The notes under the pieces are model-generated. The model saw only the letters and a list, made by a program, of their open reading frames with translations, searched no databases and was not told the DNA's origin. A stretch of DNA of 34,579 nucleotides from a virus: positions 1-34,579 of IMG/VR virus record IMGVR_UViG_3300048834_001298, one strand, 5' to 3'. Below, in pieces: positions 19,885 to 27,970 of the stretch (positions are counted from its first letter, which is position 1; each line of letters opens with the position of its first letter). Position numbers and translations under genes: made by a program.

Positions 19885-21116
19885 CGGTCCTGTCCAGCTT
19901 GTTCGGGCGGCCGTCGCGCTCGATCGAGTCCGAGCCGCTCACCTCGGAGAACCTGGCTGCGTGGTTCAGCGGCGGCCGCCGCGCTGCCGGCGTGGCGGTC
20001 ACTGAGCAGCGGGTGCTCGGCTTGCCGGCCTACTACCGGGCGCTGGCGGTGACCGCTGGCACGCTGGCCATGCTGCCGTTGCACACCTACCGCAGGGGCA
20101 CCCGTGACCCGTTCGTGGTCCCGACGGTGCTGGCCCGACCGAACCCTCGCCAGACCCAGATCGAGTGGCGGACCACCTGCTACCTGCACGGCATCGCCTG
20201 GGGGGCGAGCTTCAACCGCAAGCTCCGCAACGGTGCGGGCCAGGTGGTGCAGGTGTGGCCGCTGCACCCGGGCCGCTGTCGGACCGTCGAGACCGACCTG
20301 ACCGGCGACAACCCCGAGGGCCTGTTGTTCCTCGTCCGGGACAACAAGGGCGTCGAGCACCGCTACACGTCCCGCGACGTCCTCCACATCCCGTACCTGT
20401 CGATGGATGGCATCTCGGGGATTCGCCCGCTCGAGGTGTTCCGTCAGTCGTTGGGGATCTCGATCGCCACCGATGACTCCGCAGCGTCGTTCTTCGCCAA
20501 CGGGTCCCGGCTGTCGGGGGTCCTGACCACCGAGGGGGAGCTGTCCAAGACGGGCGCGGATCGGCTGAAGGCGCGGTGGAGGGCGTTGACATCGGGCCCG
20601 GACCGCACTGGTGACGTGGCAGTCCTGGACTCGGGGGCGTCGTTCACGCCGGTGGCCATCCCTCCGGTGGACGCTCAGCTGTTGGAGTCTCGGAAGTGGT
20701 CGGTGTCGGACATCGCCCGCATGGTCGGGCTTCCGCCGCACCTGGTCGGCGACATCACCAACTCGACCAGCTGGGGGACCGGCATCGAGGAGCAGGTGCT
20801 GGGGTGGGTGAAGTTCACGCTCGGCAACTGGATCGAGCTGCACGAGCAGCGCTACGACCTGGAGCTCCTGCCGGAGATCGCCTACTGCAAGCACAAGCTC
20901 GAGGGGCTGCTGCGCGGTGACGCCAAGACCCGCGCCGCGTTCTACCACTCCGCGATCACCGACGGCTGGATGACCCGCAACGAGGTCCGCGACCTCGAAG
21001 ACCGCGAACCCGCCGACGGCCTCGACGAGTACATCGTCCCGTCGAACATGACGCTCATCTCCGTCGACGGCGAGCTCGTGCCGCTCTCAGCCGCTGGCAA
21101 CGCCGGCGACGCCTGA
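19881..21116 (+). CDS. HK97-family portal protein
   Basis: This 411-residue protein forms the dodecameric ring through which DNA enters the capsid. Recognisable family stretches are PAYYRALAVTAGTLAMLPLH, RPNPRQTQIEWR, DVLHIPYLSMDGISGIRPLE, SAASFFANGSRLSGVLTTEG, ARMVGLPPHLVGDITNSTSW and DGWMTRNEVRDLE. It starts by GTGA overlap with the small membrane protein gene and is followed by the protease, the standard HK97 order. Nothing is missing in length or motifs. Confidence 0.95.
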   Translation: MTVLSSLFGRPSRSIESEPLTSENLAAWFSGGRRAAGVAVTEQRVLGLPAYYRALAVTAGTLAMLPLHTYRRGTRDPFVVPTVLARPNPRQTQIEWRTTCYLHGIAWGASFNRKLRNGAGQVVQVWPLHPGRCRTVETDLTGDNPEGLLFLVRDNKGVEHRYTSRDVLHIPYLSMDGISGIRPLEVFRQSLGISIATDDSAASFFANGSRLSGVLTTEGELSKTGADRLKARWRALTSGPDRTGDVAVLDSGASFTPVAIPPVDAQLLESRKWSVSDIARMVGLPPHLVGDITNSTSWGTGIEEQVLGWVKFTLGNWIELHEQRYDLELLPEIAYCKHKLEGLLRGDAKTRAAFYHSAITDGWMTRNEVRDLEDREPADGLDEYIVPSNMTLISVDGELVPLSAAGNAGDA

Positions 21117-21138
21117 ACCCGACCCCTGGAGGTCACCC

Positions 21139-22038
21139 ATGTCTCGTGCCGTCCCTGACATGGCGCGCCGGTCGATCCCGATCGACACCGGCCGCCGCAC
21201 CATCGACCTGCCCGTCGACGCCGCCGGCCACATCCGCCGGGTTGCGCCGCTCGACCAGCGGGCGGTCACACGAGCCGACGGCGACCCCGACGCGGCGATC
21301 GGCTTCAAGGGCCACGCCGCGGTGTTCAACACCCGCACCTGGATCGGATCGAAGCGGTGGGGGTTCTGGGAGGAGATCGCCCCCGGAGCCTTCACCAAGT
21401 CACTCGGCGAGTCCGACGTCCGGTTCCTCATCAACCACGACCCGAACCTGATCCTCGCCCGGATGGCCCACACGGCCAAGGACACGCTCGCCCTGGTCGA
21501 AGACGAGATCGGCCTGGCTGTCGACGCCGACATGGCGCCCACCAGCTACGGCCGGGACCTGGCGATCTCCCTCGAGCGCAGTGACGTCACCCAGATGTCG
21601 TTCGCGTTCGACATGATCGCCTACGAGTGGTCCTACCTCGCTGACGGCACCGAGCTGCTCCGCCACACCGAGGTGTCCCTGTGGGACGTCTCGCCGGTCA
21701 CCTATCCCGCCTACGTCGAGACCGACGCCGGGCTCCGCATGGACGTGATGGCCGCGGCCCGCTCGGCGGGCTGGTCCGCTGTGGACCTCGATCTGTTGGC
21801 CCGCCAACTTGCGGACCCCACGCCCGACACGCTCGCCGCGCTCCAGGCGCTGGCGCGAGGCGTAGAGATCTCCCCGCCGGCTGAGACCACGGGGAACACC
21901 AGCGGCGCCAGCCGCTCCGAGGAAGCCAACGACCCGCCGGCTGAGACCACGGGCACCGACGACGACCTCGACCCCGGCGACCGCATCCGCGATCTCCGGT
22001 TCCAGACCCTCAGCCGTTCCTTCGAAAGGGGACAGTGA
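21139..22038 (+). CDS. HK97-family prohead protease with C-terminal extension
   Basis: This 299-residue protein matures the capsid by trimming the major capsid N-terminus. Family elements are GFKGHAAVFNT, WEEIAPGAFTKSL, FLINHDPNLILARM (catalytic His), DVTQMSFAFDMIAYEW (catalytic Ser in MSFAF) and LWDVSPVTYPAY. After about residue 215 a C-terminal tail of about 85 residues follows. It contains two copies of PPAETTG encoded by a 21-base repeat exactly 60 bases apart, and may act as a scaffold or delivery segment. ATG 21139 has GGAGGT nine bases upstream. Confidence 0.93.
   Translation: MSRAVPDMARRSIPIDTGRRTIDLPVDAAGHIRRVAPLDQRAVTRADGDPDAAIGFKGHAAVFNTRTWIGSKRWGFWEEIAPGAFTKSLGESDVRFLINHDPNLILARMAHTAKDTLALVEDEIGLAVDADMAPTSYGRDLAISLERSDVTQMSFAFDMIAYEWSYLADGTELLRHTEVSLWDVSPVTYPAYVETDAGLRMDVMAAARSAGWSAVDLDLLARQLADPTPDTLAALQALARGVEISPPAETTGNTSGASRSEEANDPPAETTGTDDDLDPGDRIRDLRFQTLSRSFERGQ
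21873..21953 (+). repeat. 21-base direct repeat in the protease tail
   Basis: The 21 bases at 21873-21893 recur at 21933-21953, exactly 20 codons later, both encoding PPAETTG in the prohead protease C-terminal tail. The in-frame spacing suggests either a small duplication or a selected repeated peptide. Confidence 0.85.
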
Positions 22039-22039
22039 C

Positions 22040-23299
22040 ATGCCAACCGAACGAGACCTGCTCGACCGTCAGGCCAACCTGTGGTCGCAGATGCAGGAGA
22101 TCCGCACCAAGGTCGACGCCGACGGGTGGACGCCCGAGCTGCGCGAGTCGTGGGAGAAGGCCGACGCCGACCTGGTGACGGTGATGGACGACGTCGACCG
22201 CGAGCTGCGCTCCAAGGAGCTCAACAAGCGCTTCGAGGCGATCGACCAGGACACCATCGTCATGGGCGGTGACGGCAACCCCGCCGGCGCCGGCGACGAG
22301 GCGAAGTACCGCAAGGCCTTCGAGCGGTTCATCCGTGGCGGTGTCGCCGACATGGATGCCGAGCAGCGCCAGCTGCTGCAGGCCAACCTCGACACCAGCC
22401 AGGAGGCCCGGGCGCTCGGCACCGGGGCCGGGTTCACCGGTGGCTACACCGTGAGCGAGGGCTTCTGGGCGAAGGTCACCGAGACCCAGAAGCTGTACTC
22501 GGGGGCCATCGAAGGCGCCGAGGTGATCACCACCGACACCGGCGCCACGCTCCCGTGGGCCACCAACGACGACACGTCGATGATGGGCTACCAGCTCGGC
22601 GAGAACGTCGAGGCCACCAACGAGGGCGACGTCGAGTTCGGCAAGAACCAGCTCGAGGCGTTCACCTTCGTGTCCGGTGTCCAGAAGGTGTCCTTCGCTC
22701 TGCTCCAGGACGCCTCGATCGACATCGAGGCGTTCGTGGGCCGCAAGATCGGCATCCGCCTCGGCCGGATCGGGAACCTGCGGGCCACCACCGGCAACGG
22801 CACCACCCAGCCCCAGGGCTACATGACCGGGCTCACCACCGGCCGCACCACCGACTCCGCCACCGCGATCACCTACAACGAGATCATCGACCTGGAGCAC
22901 TCCGTCGACGCCGCCTACCGCGACCCGGCCCGCTGCAAGTTCAAGTTCAACGACCTGCTGTTCGCGTACCTCCGCAAGATCCGTGACGACTCCGGCGGTG
23001 CCGGCGTCGGCCGGCCGCTGTGGCAGCCCTCGGTCCAGGTCGGCGCCCCGTCGACGTTCAACGGCTACGGCTACGTGATCAACAACGACATGGACTCCAC
23101 CGTCACCGCCTCCAAGAAGACCGTGGCCTTCGGTGACTGGTCCCAGGCGTTCGTGGTCCGCAAGGTCAAGGGCGCGTCGGTGATCCGCTTCGCCGAGAAG
23201 TTCGCCGACTCGCTGCAGGTCGGGTTCCTCACCTACGAGCGGTGGGACTCGCTCGTCCAGGACCCCTCCGCGGCGAAGGTCCTCACCCAGCACACCTGA
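22040..23299 (+). CDS. HK97-family major capsid protein
   Basis: This 419-residue protein is the main shell subunit. The first 110 residues form a charged helical delta-like domain (LLDRQANLWSQMQEIRTKVD, then LRESWEKADADLVTVMDDVD), probably removed by the protease. The HK97 fold follows: TGAGFTGGYTVSEGFWAKVT, WATNDDTSMMGYQLGENVEA, KVSFALLQDASIDIEAFVG, GNGTTQPQGYMTG, RDPARCKFKFNDLLFAYLRK and the late VIRFAEKFADSLQVGFLTYE. ATG 22040 has a GAAAGGGG site upstream. A strong hairpin follows the gene at 23321-23349. Confidence 0.95.
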   Translation: MPTERDLLDRQANLWSQMQEIRTKVDADGWTPELRESWEKADADLVTVMDDVDRELRSKELNKRFEAIDQDTIVMGGDGNPAGAGDEAKYRKAFERFIRGGVADMDAEQRQLLQANLDTSQEARALGTGAGFTGGYTVSEGFWAKVTETQKLYSGAIEGAEVITTDTGATLPWATNDDTSMMGYQLGENVEATNEGDVEFGKNQLEAFTFVSGVQKVSFALLQDASIDIEAFVGRKIGIRLGRIGNLRATTGNGTTQPQGYMTGLTTGRTTDSATAITYNEIIDLEHSVDAAYRDPARCKFKFNDLLFAYLRKIRDDSGGAGVGRPLWQPSVQVGAPSTFNGYGYVINNDMDSTVTASKKTVAFGDWSQAFVVRKVKGASVIRFAEKFADSLQVGFLTYERWDSLVQDPSAAKVLTQHT

Positions 23300-23320
23300 C
23301 CCGGCCGGGAGTCAGACCAC

Positions 23321-23349
23321 AGCACCCGCCCCGCTGGGGCGGGTGCTGG
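23321..23349 (+). terminator. 13-bp hairpin after the major capsid gene
   Basis: CAGCACCCGCCCC (23321-23333) pairs perfectly with GGGGCGGGTGCTG (23337-23349) around a GCT loop, starting 22 bases after the capsid stop. There is no T-run. It could end part of the late transcript or protect the capsid message from 3' decay. Confidence 0.7.
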
Positions 23350-23400
23350 AGCCTGACGCTCGACCCCGAGCACCAGACACCCTGAGGAGGGAAACCCACC

Positions 23401-23802
23401 ATGTCACTCGTCTCCAACCAGGACATCGACGCCGGGGTGAGCATCGTCTCCACCCAGCTCCCGAACGTCCGCACCACCAGCGCCGACGGCACCACCGTCG
23501 ACCGGTCCGGCTACACCCGGGCCATGTTCATCGCCCACCTGGGCACCATCACCGACGGGACGTTCGCGTTCGACCCCGAGGAGTCCGACAACGGCACCGA
23601 CTGGTCGAACATCGCCGCATCGGACCTGTCCGGGGCGTTCGTGTCGGGCACCTCGGCCGCGGATGACCGCACCCAGAAGGTCGGCTACCTCGGCAGCAAG
23701 CGCTACCTGCGCTGCAACCTCACCGTGTCGGGCTCGCCGTCGACCGGCGGCGCCGTCGGTGTCTCCGTGCTGCTCGCCGGTGCCCGCCGGGTCACTCCCT
23801 GA
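23401..23802 (+). CDS. Head accessory/decoration-like structural protein (133 residues)
   Basis: The start at ATG 23401 follows a GAGGAGGG site. The product is beta-rich (GYTRAMFIAHLGTITDGTFA, then EESDNGTDWSNIAASDLSGA, then KVGYLGSKRYLRCNLTVSGS). This pattern recurs in many siphovirus proteins encoded just after the capsid gene and usually left unnamed or called head or minor structural proteins. The location between two strong hairpins suggests its own mRNA level, as for an abundant capsid decoration protein. The structural role is inferred from place and fold. Confidence 0.7.
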   Translation: MSLVSNQDIDAGVSIVSTQLPNVRTTSADGTTVDRSGYTRAMFIAHLGTITDGTFAFDPEESDNGTDWSNIAASDLSGAFVSGTSAADDRTQKVGYLGSKRYLRCNLTVSGSPSTGGAVGVSVLLAGARRVTP

Positions 23803-23819
23803 CCCAGGGCACCCCCCTC

Positions 23820-23860
23820 GTGTCTGGCCGGCCGTCTGAGGGGACCGGCCGGCCAGACAC
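23820..23860 (+). terminator. 15-bp hairpin after the decoration-like gene
   Basis: GTGTCTGGCCGGCCG (23820-23834) is the exact reverse complement of CGGCCGGCCAGACAC (23846-23860), with an 11-base loop. Each arm contains the palindrome GGCCGGCC. It lies just before the ribosome site of the next gene, so it may act as a partial terminator or mRNA stabiliser. Confidence 0.7.
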
Positions 23861-23882
23861 CCCACCACGGAAGGAACTCCAC

Positions 23883-24485
23883 ATGCTCGTCACCATGACC
23901 ACCAACATCGGCGGCCACCGCAACGGTGAGCCCTGGCCGACCAAGGGCGGCACCATCGACCTGCCCGTCCCGGAGGCGCTCGACCTGATCGGCGCCGGCT
24001 ACGCGGCAGCCGCCGACCCGGCCCAGGCGCTCGCCATCGTTCTCGGGGCCGCCCCCGACACCGCACCCACCAGCCCGGCCCCGTTCGATGTGGCCAAGGC
24101 GACCAAGCGCCAGCTGGCCGAACTGGCCGCCGACCGAGGTCTCGACGTCGACGTGAAGCTCCCCGTCAAGGAGCTGCGCCAGGCCGTGGCCACCGCACTG
24201 GAGGCAACCGCCGATGAGACCCACCCCACCGAACCCGACACCGACACCATCGGACCGGGCGACGGCACCTGGCCCGACCCGGGCAGCGGTGAAGAGGCCG
24301 TCGAGGTCGGCCTCGACGACCTCGACAAGGGGCAGCTCCTCGACCTCGCCGCGGACCTGAACGTCTCGGTCAACCCGGCCCTCGACGCCGAGGAGATCCG
24401 GGCCGTGCTCGCCGACGCCGGCGTGATGGGCCAGCTGGTCGTGGACGACCCGGACCTGCCGCCGGCTGAGCCACTCGAGGCCTGA
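23883..24485 (+). CDS. Head-region protein with two HeH/SAP-like motifs
   Basis: ATG 23883 follows GGAAGGAA. This 200-residue protein begins with a beta-rich part (VTMTTNIGGHRNGEPWPTKG, then TIDLPVPEALDLIGAGYAAA). It then has two helix-extended-helix motifs: ATKRQLAELAADRGLDVDV with LPVKELRQAV, and LDKGQLLDLAADLNVSVNP with LDAEEIRAVL, separated by an acidic Asp/Pro/Thr linker. Such motifs occur in phage head-tail joining proteins. An in-frame ATG further upstream would start inside the hairpin and is rejected. A head assembly or DNA-contact role is inferred. Confidence 0.7.
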   Translation: MLVTMTTNIGGHRNGEPWPTKGGTIDLPVPEALDLIGAGYAAAADPAQALAIVLGAAPDTAPTSPAPFDVAKATKRQLAELAADRGLDVDVKLPVKELRQAVATALEATADETHPTEPDTDTIGPGDGTWPDPGSGEEAVEVGLDDLDKGQLLDLAADLNVSVNPALDAEEIRAVLADAGVMGQLVVDDPDLPPAEPLEA

Positions 24486-24488
24486 CCG

Positions 24489-25340
24489 GTGGCGCTGGTG
24501 GTGGGCAGCGATGCCCGGGTGATCTCCCCGCTGTTCACCGACCTGGACGAGGTGCCGGCCGCTGTCACCGGTGTCCCGACCGTGTCGGTGGTGTCGCTGC
24601 TCACCGGCGCCCTGGCTGCGCCGACCGCCACCGCCTACCCGGACATGACCGGCCTGTACCGGGCGACGCTCACCGCTGCGGTCCATCTGACCGAACCCGA
24701 CGAGCTCACCCTCACCTGGGCGGGCACCGTCGACGGTGCGGCCCGGACGTTGACCTCGACGGCCGAGGTGGCCGGCGGGGTGTACGTCCCGACCGATGTG
24801 CTGGCCGGGCAGCGCACCGTGCCTGACACGACCGTCGGGCTCGACGTGGTGCGGGCGTGGCGCGACGTGTTCGAGTGGCTGGCCGAACGGGCCAGGGGCG
24901 TGGCTTACGTGCCCCGCCTGGCGGTGGAGGACCACCCGGTGACTGACCGGGGTGTGGTGTCGCTCGGCTGGGCGAGGCCCCGGGCCATCCGGGCGGTGTG
25001 GGTCGACGGTACCGCCGTCGACGCCGACGCCTACACGCTCGACGCCGGTGCCGGCACCGTGTCGGGCTCGTTCTGCTCACCGACCCGCATTGCCTACGAG
25101 CACGGCTACGACCGGCCCCCCGCGGCGCTGGTGGTGGCCGAACGGGACTACGTGCGGGCGAAGGTCCTCTCCGACACCAGCGACCAGCACCGCAACGTGA
25201 TCTCCTTCACCGACCGGGTGTCCGGTGAGACCTACCGGTACGGGACCGCCGACTGGAAGGCCGGCCGCTGGACCGGGATGGAGTCGATCGACTCGCTGAT
25301 CGCCTCGGTACCTGACGAGCGGATCCCGGGCGTCGGATGA
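24489..25340 (+). CDS. Head-tail connector/adaptor-like protein (283 residues)
   Basis: The gene starts at GTG 24489, three bases after the previous stop. The N-terminal half is beta-rich (TGLYRATLTAAVHLTEPDEL, LTLTWAGTVDGAARTLTSTA) and resembles an Ig-like or tail-attached domain. The C-terminal half reads like a connector (DVVRAWRDVFEWLAERARGV, TRIAYEHGYDRPPAALVVAE, RDYVRAKVLSDTSD), recalling the gp6-type adaptor helices. It lies between head genes and the tail terminator, where the adaptor is expected. It overlaps the next gene by ATGA. Confidence 0.7.
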   Translation: MALVVGSDARVISPLFTDLDEVPAAVTGVPTVSVVSLLTGALAAPTATAYPDMTGLYRATLTAAVHLTEPDELTLTWAGTVDGAARTLTSTAEVAGGVYVPTDVLAGQRTVPDTTVGLDVVRAWRDVFEWLAERARGVAYVPRLAVEDHPVTDRGVVSLGWARPRAIRAVWVDGTAVDADAYTLDAGAGTVSGSFCSPTRIAYEHGYDRPPAALVVAERDYVRAKVLSDTSDQHRNVISFTDRVSGETYRYGTADWKAGRWTGMESIDSLIASVPDERIPGVG

Positions 25341-25792
25341 CCACCTACTCGGATCGGCCCGCTGTGCGCCGCCGGATCGTCGAGGTCCTCGCCGCCGCAC
25401 CGGGCCTCGAGGCGGTGCAGGTCACCTACAGCTACCCGCAGGCCGCCACCCGCAACGAGGCGATCTGGACCGGCGGTGTCGAGGGCACTCAGGACCAGGT
25501 CGACTTCGGGACGCCCCGGCCGGGCCGTGACGACGAGTGGCAGCTCGGCCTGGCTGTGGCCGTGTCCGGCCGTGCTGATGAGCAGGCCGCTGATGCCCGC
25601 TGCCAGGAGCTCATCGCCGCCGTGTGCGAGGCGCTGTTCGCCGGTGACCGGCTCGGCACCGCCTGGAAGAACGTGGCATTGCGCCCCGGGAAGTTGGACG
25701 GCCCGAACGGTGGCCGCAACGCCCCCCACGAGCCGGCGTTCTCGGTGGCCGAGTTCGCCATCACCATCCACGTCCCGCTCCGGGGCGCCTGA
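25337..25792 (+). CDS. Tail terminator/neck-like protein (151 residues)
   Basis: The gene begins at ATG 25337 by ATGA overlap. The product has VRRRIVEVLAAAPGLEAVQV, TYSYPQAATRNEAIWTGG, WQLGLAVAVSGRADEQAADA, RCQELIAAVCEALFAGDRLG and a last strand (AEFAITIHVPLRG). This helix-strand layout is that of siphovirus tail terminators, which cap the tail tube and join it to the neck. Place, size and pattern agree. No other gene in the block fits this role as well. Confidence 0.68.
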   Translation: MTTYSDRPAVRRRIVEVLAAAPGLEAVQVTYSYPQAATRNEAIWTGGVEGTQDQVDFGTPRPGRDDEWQLGLAVAVSGRADEQAADARCQELIAAVCEALFAGDRLGTAWKNVALRPGKLDGPNGGRNAPHEPAFSVAEFAITIHVPLRGA

Positions 25793-25805
25793 CCGCCAGG
25801 AGAAC

Positions 25806-26147
25806 ATGATGCGAGTCCGCTACACCGGCCCGGCCGGCTACACCTTCGAGCCGATCGGCGGAACCGACTTCCAGCCTCACCCGGGTGAGGTGCTGGACCT
25901 CGATGAGGACCTGGTGGCCACCCTCGGCGCCGACTTCGAACCCGTCGACACCCCGGCCGAGCAGCCGGTGGGGTTCGACCCGGCGACGGCCCGCAAGGCC
26001 GAGCTGCTCGCCTTCGTCGACGCCCATGGCCTCGGCGACGTGATCGACCGGTCCGCCACGGTGGCGGACCTGCGTGCGGCCGTGCTGGCCGCCATCGACG
26101 CCTCCGCACCCGCGGATGGTGACACCCCGACCGGCCAGGAGGGCTGA
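25806..26147 (+). CDS. Small head-tail region protein with HeH-like motif (113 residues)
   Basis: ATG 25806 (or the adjacent ATG 25809) follows AGGAGA closely. The N-terminus is beta-rich (MRVRYTGPAGYTFEPIGGTD). The C-terminus has ARKAELLAFVDAHGLGDVID and then VADLRAAVLAAIDA, a helix-extended-helix-like motif similar to those in 23883-24485. It immediately precedes the tail tube gene with two bases between. It is probably a structural or assembly protein. Confidence 0.66.
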   Translation: MMRVRYTGPAGYTFEPIGGTDFQPHPGEVLDLDEDLVATLGADFEPVDTPAEQPVGFDPATARKAELLAFVDAHGLGDVIDRSATVADLRAAVLAAIDASAPADGDTPTGQEG

Positions 26148-26149
26148 AC

Positions 26150-27127
26150 ATGGGTATCCAGGACAACTTCTGGACGATCGGCGAGGAGCTGGTGGCCTGG
26201 GGGACCAAGGCCGCCACGCTCACCCGCGGCATCGAGAACCAGACCGACGACACCACCCCGAACGTGGAGCACATGGAGTCCCGTGGCATGCGCCCCGCCA
26301 CCGTGGCGACCCCGTCGGGCCGGTCGGTGGCGGTGCCCCGCGGCGGTCAGCACGTGATCACCGTGGACCTGATGTCCAAGTCGCTCGGTCTGCTGCTGGC
26401 CTCGGTCGCGTCCAACGTGGCCACGACCACCCCGTCCGGGGCCACGAACGCCCGGCTCCACACCTTCACCCCGAACACCACCGGGCCCGTGAAGTCCTTC
26501 ACGATCCACTCCGGCCGCGCCGATGCGAGCGGCACCGTGAACCACCACGACGACTTGGGCTGCATGGCCGAGTCGCTGAACCTCGCCCTGTCGCCCAAGG
26601 GCCTCCCCAAGCTCAAGACCACCTTCAACTACAAGGCGCGTGACACCGCCGCCAGCAGCGTGACCCCGTCGTACCCGACCGGCGCCCACGTCTACACCGA
26701 CATCGACTGCGTGGTGTCGATCGACGGGAACAGCGAGTGCCTGCGCTCGGCGGACTTCACGATCCCGACCGGCCTCGACATGGAGCGGTGGCGGATCTGC
26801 GCCGGCGGCCGCGAGAAGCCGGTGCTGAACACCCGGGTGAACCCGACCGGCACGCTGGCCCTCGACTACGACGGCGACACCTGGCATGACGCCTGGCTGG
26901 CCGGCACCGAGCTCGAGGACCTGGTGATCACCTTCACCGGTCCCGAGATCGAGACCGGGTTCGACTTCTTCTTCCGGGCGACGTTCCCGCTGATCCAGCT
27001 CACCGGGTCGTCCCCGAAGGTCGGCATCGACACCACCCCCGAGCAGCCGCTCCCGTTCAAGGTGCTCGACAACGGCACCGACCCGGCCTGGACCCTGGAG
27101 TACCAGACCTCCGACACCGCGTACTGA
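26150..27127 (+). CDS. Major tail (tube) protein
   Basis: This 325-residue protein is beta-rich and starts with a pattern common to actinophage tube proteins (IQDNFWTIGEELVAWGTKAA, TLTRGIENQTDDTTPNVEHM, ESRGMRP). It continues with DFTIPTGLDMERWRICAGGR and a late DLVITFTGPEIETGFDFFFR, ending SDTAY. It would polymerise into the tail tube around the tape measure. Position (after the terminator, before the tape measure) and length support this. The C-terminal part may form an extra outer domain, as the protein is longer than the simplest tube subunits. Confidence 0.85.
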   Translation: MGIQDNFWTIGEELVAWGTKAATLTRGIENQTDDTTPNVEHMESRGMRPATVATPSGRSVAVPRGGQHVITVDLMSKSLGLLLASVASNVATTTPSGATNARLHTFTPNTTGPVKSFTIHSGRADASGTVNHHDDLGCMAESLNLALSPKGLPKLKTTFNYKARDTAASSVTPSYPTGAHVYTDIDCVVSIDGNSECLRSADFTIPTGLDMERWRICAGGREKPVLNTRVNPTGTLALDYDGDTWHDAWLAGTELEDLVITFTGPEIETGFDFFFRATFPLIQLTGSSPKVGIDTTPEQPLPFKVLDNGTDPAWTLEYQTSDTAY

Positions 27128-27145
27128 CCCGGGCAGCGACGTCGG

Positions 27146-27673
27146 GTGGCTGACCCGCTCCTGGCCGTCGAGGCCGCCGGCCTCGACGAGCTGATCGCCG
27201 GGATCCGCTCCGCCCAGCGTGACCTCGGCCGCGAGCAGCGCCGAGCGAACAAGGACGTCGCCACCCAGGCGCAACGCTGGGCTCAGGACGCCGCACGAGG
27301 CGGTACCCGCCAGCAGCAGGCCATGGCCGGCGCCATCCAGGCACGAGCCACCCAGACCATCGCCCGCCTCGCGATCTCCCAGGCCGCCAGGTGGGCCCCG
27401 GCCAACCCGGCGTTCTGGGGGGCGATGCGCCACTTCGGCTGGTACGGCGGCTGGTACCGCAAGGAGCTCAACCCGCGGCGGGCGGCCGGGTTCGCCGACG
27501 GCCCGCCGCACGCCCCGACGTGGGTGGGTAACACGTGGGTCGCCGGCCGCAAGGGCGAAGGCCCGCACGCACTCAACGACGCGCTGGCCGCCCACGTCGA
27601 CGACATCGAGGCCCTGTACCTCGACGCACACATGCGGGCCCTCAGGGCCGCGTTCCCAGGAGGACCTGAATGA
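27146..27673 (+). CDS. HK97 gp10-like/minor tail assembly protein (175 residues)
   Basis: The gene starts at GTG 27146; the ribosome site is weak. The N-terminal helix region (AAGLDELIAGIRSAQRDLGR, EQRRANKDVATQAQRWAQDA) recalls HK97 gp10-like neck proteins. The middle is rich in tryptophan and glycine (WGAMRHFGWYGGWYRKELN, then HAPTWVGNTWVA). Its place after the tube gene rather than before it is unusual for a gp10-type protein, so a tail-specific role is equally possible. It overlaps the next gene by ATGA. Confidence 0.6.
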   Translation: MADPLLAVEAAGLDELIAGIRSAQRDLGREQRRANKDVATQAQRWAQDAARGGTRQQQAMAGAIQARATQTIARLAISQAARWAPANPAFWGAMRHFGWYGGWYRKELNPRRAAGFADGPPHAPTWVGNTWVAGRKGEGPHALNDALAAHVDDIEALYLDAHMRALRAAFPGGPE

Positions 27674-27966
27674 CCAGCACCATCACCGCCGTCATCGACG
27701 ACGCCACCCACACCGTGGACCTGACCCGGGTCACCGGGCTCGACGCCGTCCAGTACCGGATGGAGACCGGCCAGGAGCTCGACCTCGCGGTGCTCGGTCT
27801 GCTCGAGCGCAGCGAGGTCGTGCTGCTCGCGGACCTCGCCGTCGTGAAGTGGCTGTGGGTCCGCCAGAACGTCGACCCGCTCGCCACCTTCGCGTTGGTG
27901 GCCGCCACCGTCACGCTGTTCCCTGCCGAGCCGGCCGACGAGCCGGCTCTCGTGGCCGAGAGCTGA
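27670..27966 (+). CDS. Tail assembly chaperone candidate (98 residues)
   Basis: The gene begins at ATG 27670 by ATGA overlap and ends four bases before the tape-measure ATG. The 98-residue product (LTRVTGLDAVQYRMETGQEL, LLADLAVVKWLWVRQNVDPL) is helical and sits where siphoviruses encode the chaperone that coats the tape measure. Most relatives make a second, frameshifted product, but here there is no room or visible slippery site for one. The assignment rests mainly on position and size. Confidence 0.58.
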   Translation: MTSTITAVIDDATHTVDLTRVTGLDAVQYRMETGQELDLAVLGLLERSEVVLLADLAVVKWLWVRQNVDPLATFALVAATVTLFPAEPADEPALVAES

Positions 27967-27970
27967 CCCG

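Noticed and set aside
22010-23293. Leftward open frame of 427 codons
   Set aside because: It mirrors the major capsid gene; the valine- and glycine-rich translation is a typical antisense shadow.
25877-27631. Leftward open frame of 584 codons
   Set aside because: It is antisense to the tail tube and neighbouring genes, with no ribosome site and no recognisable domain.
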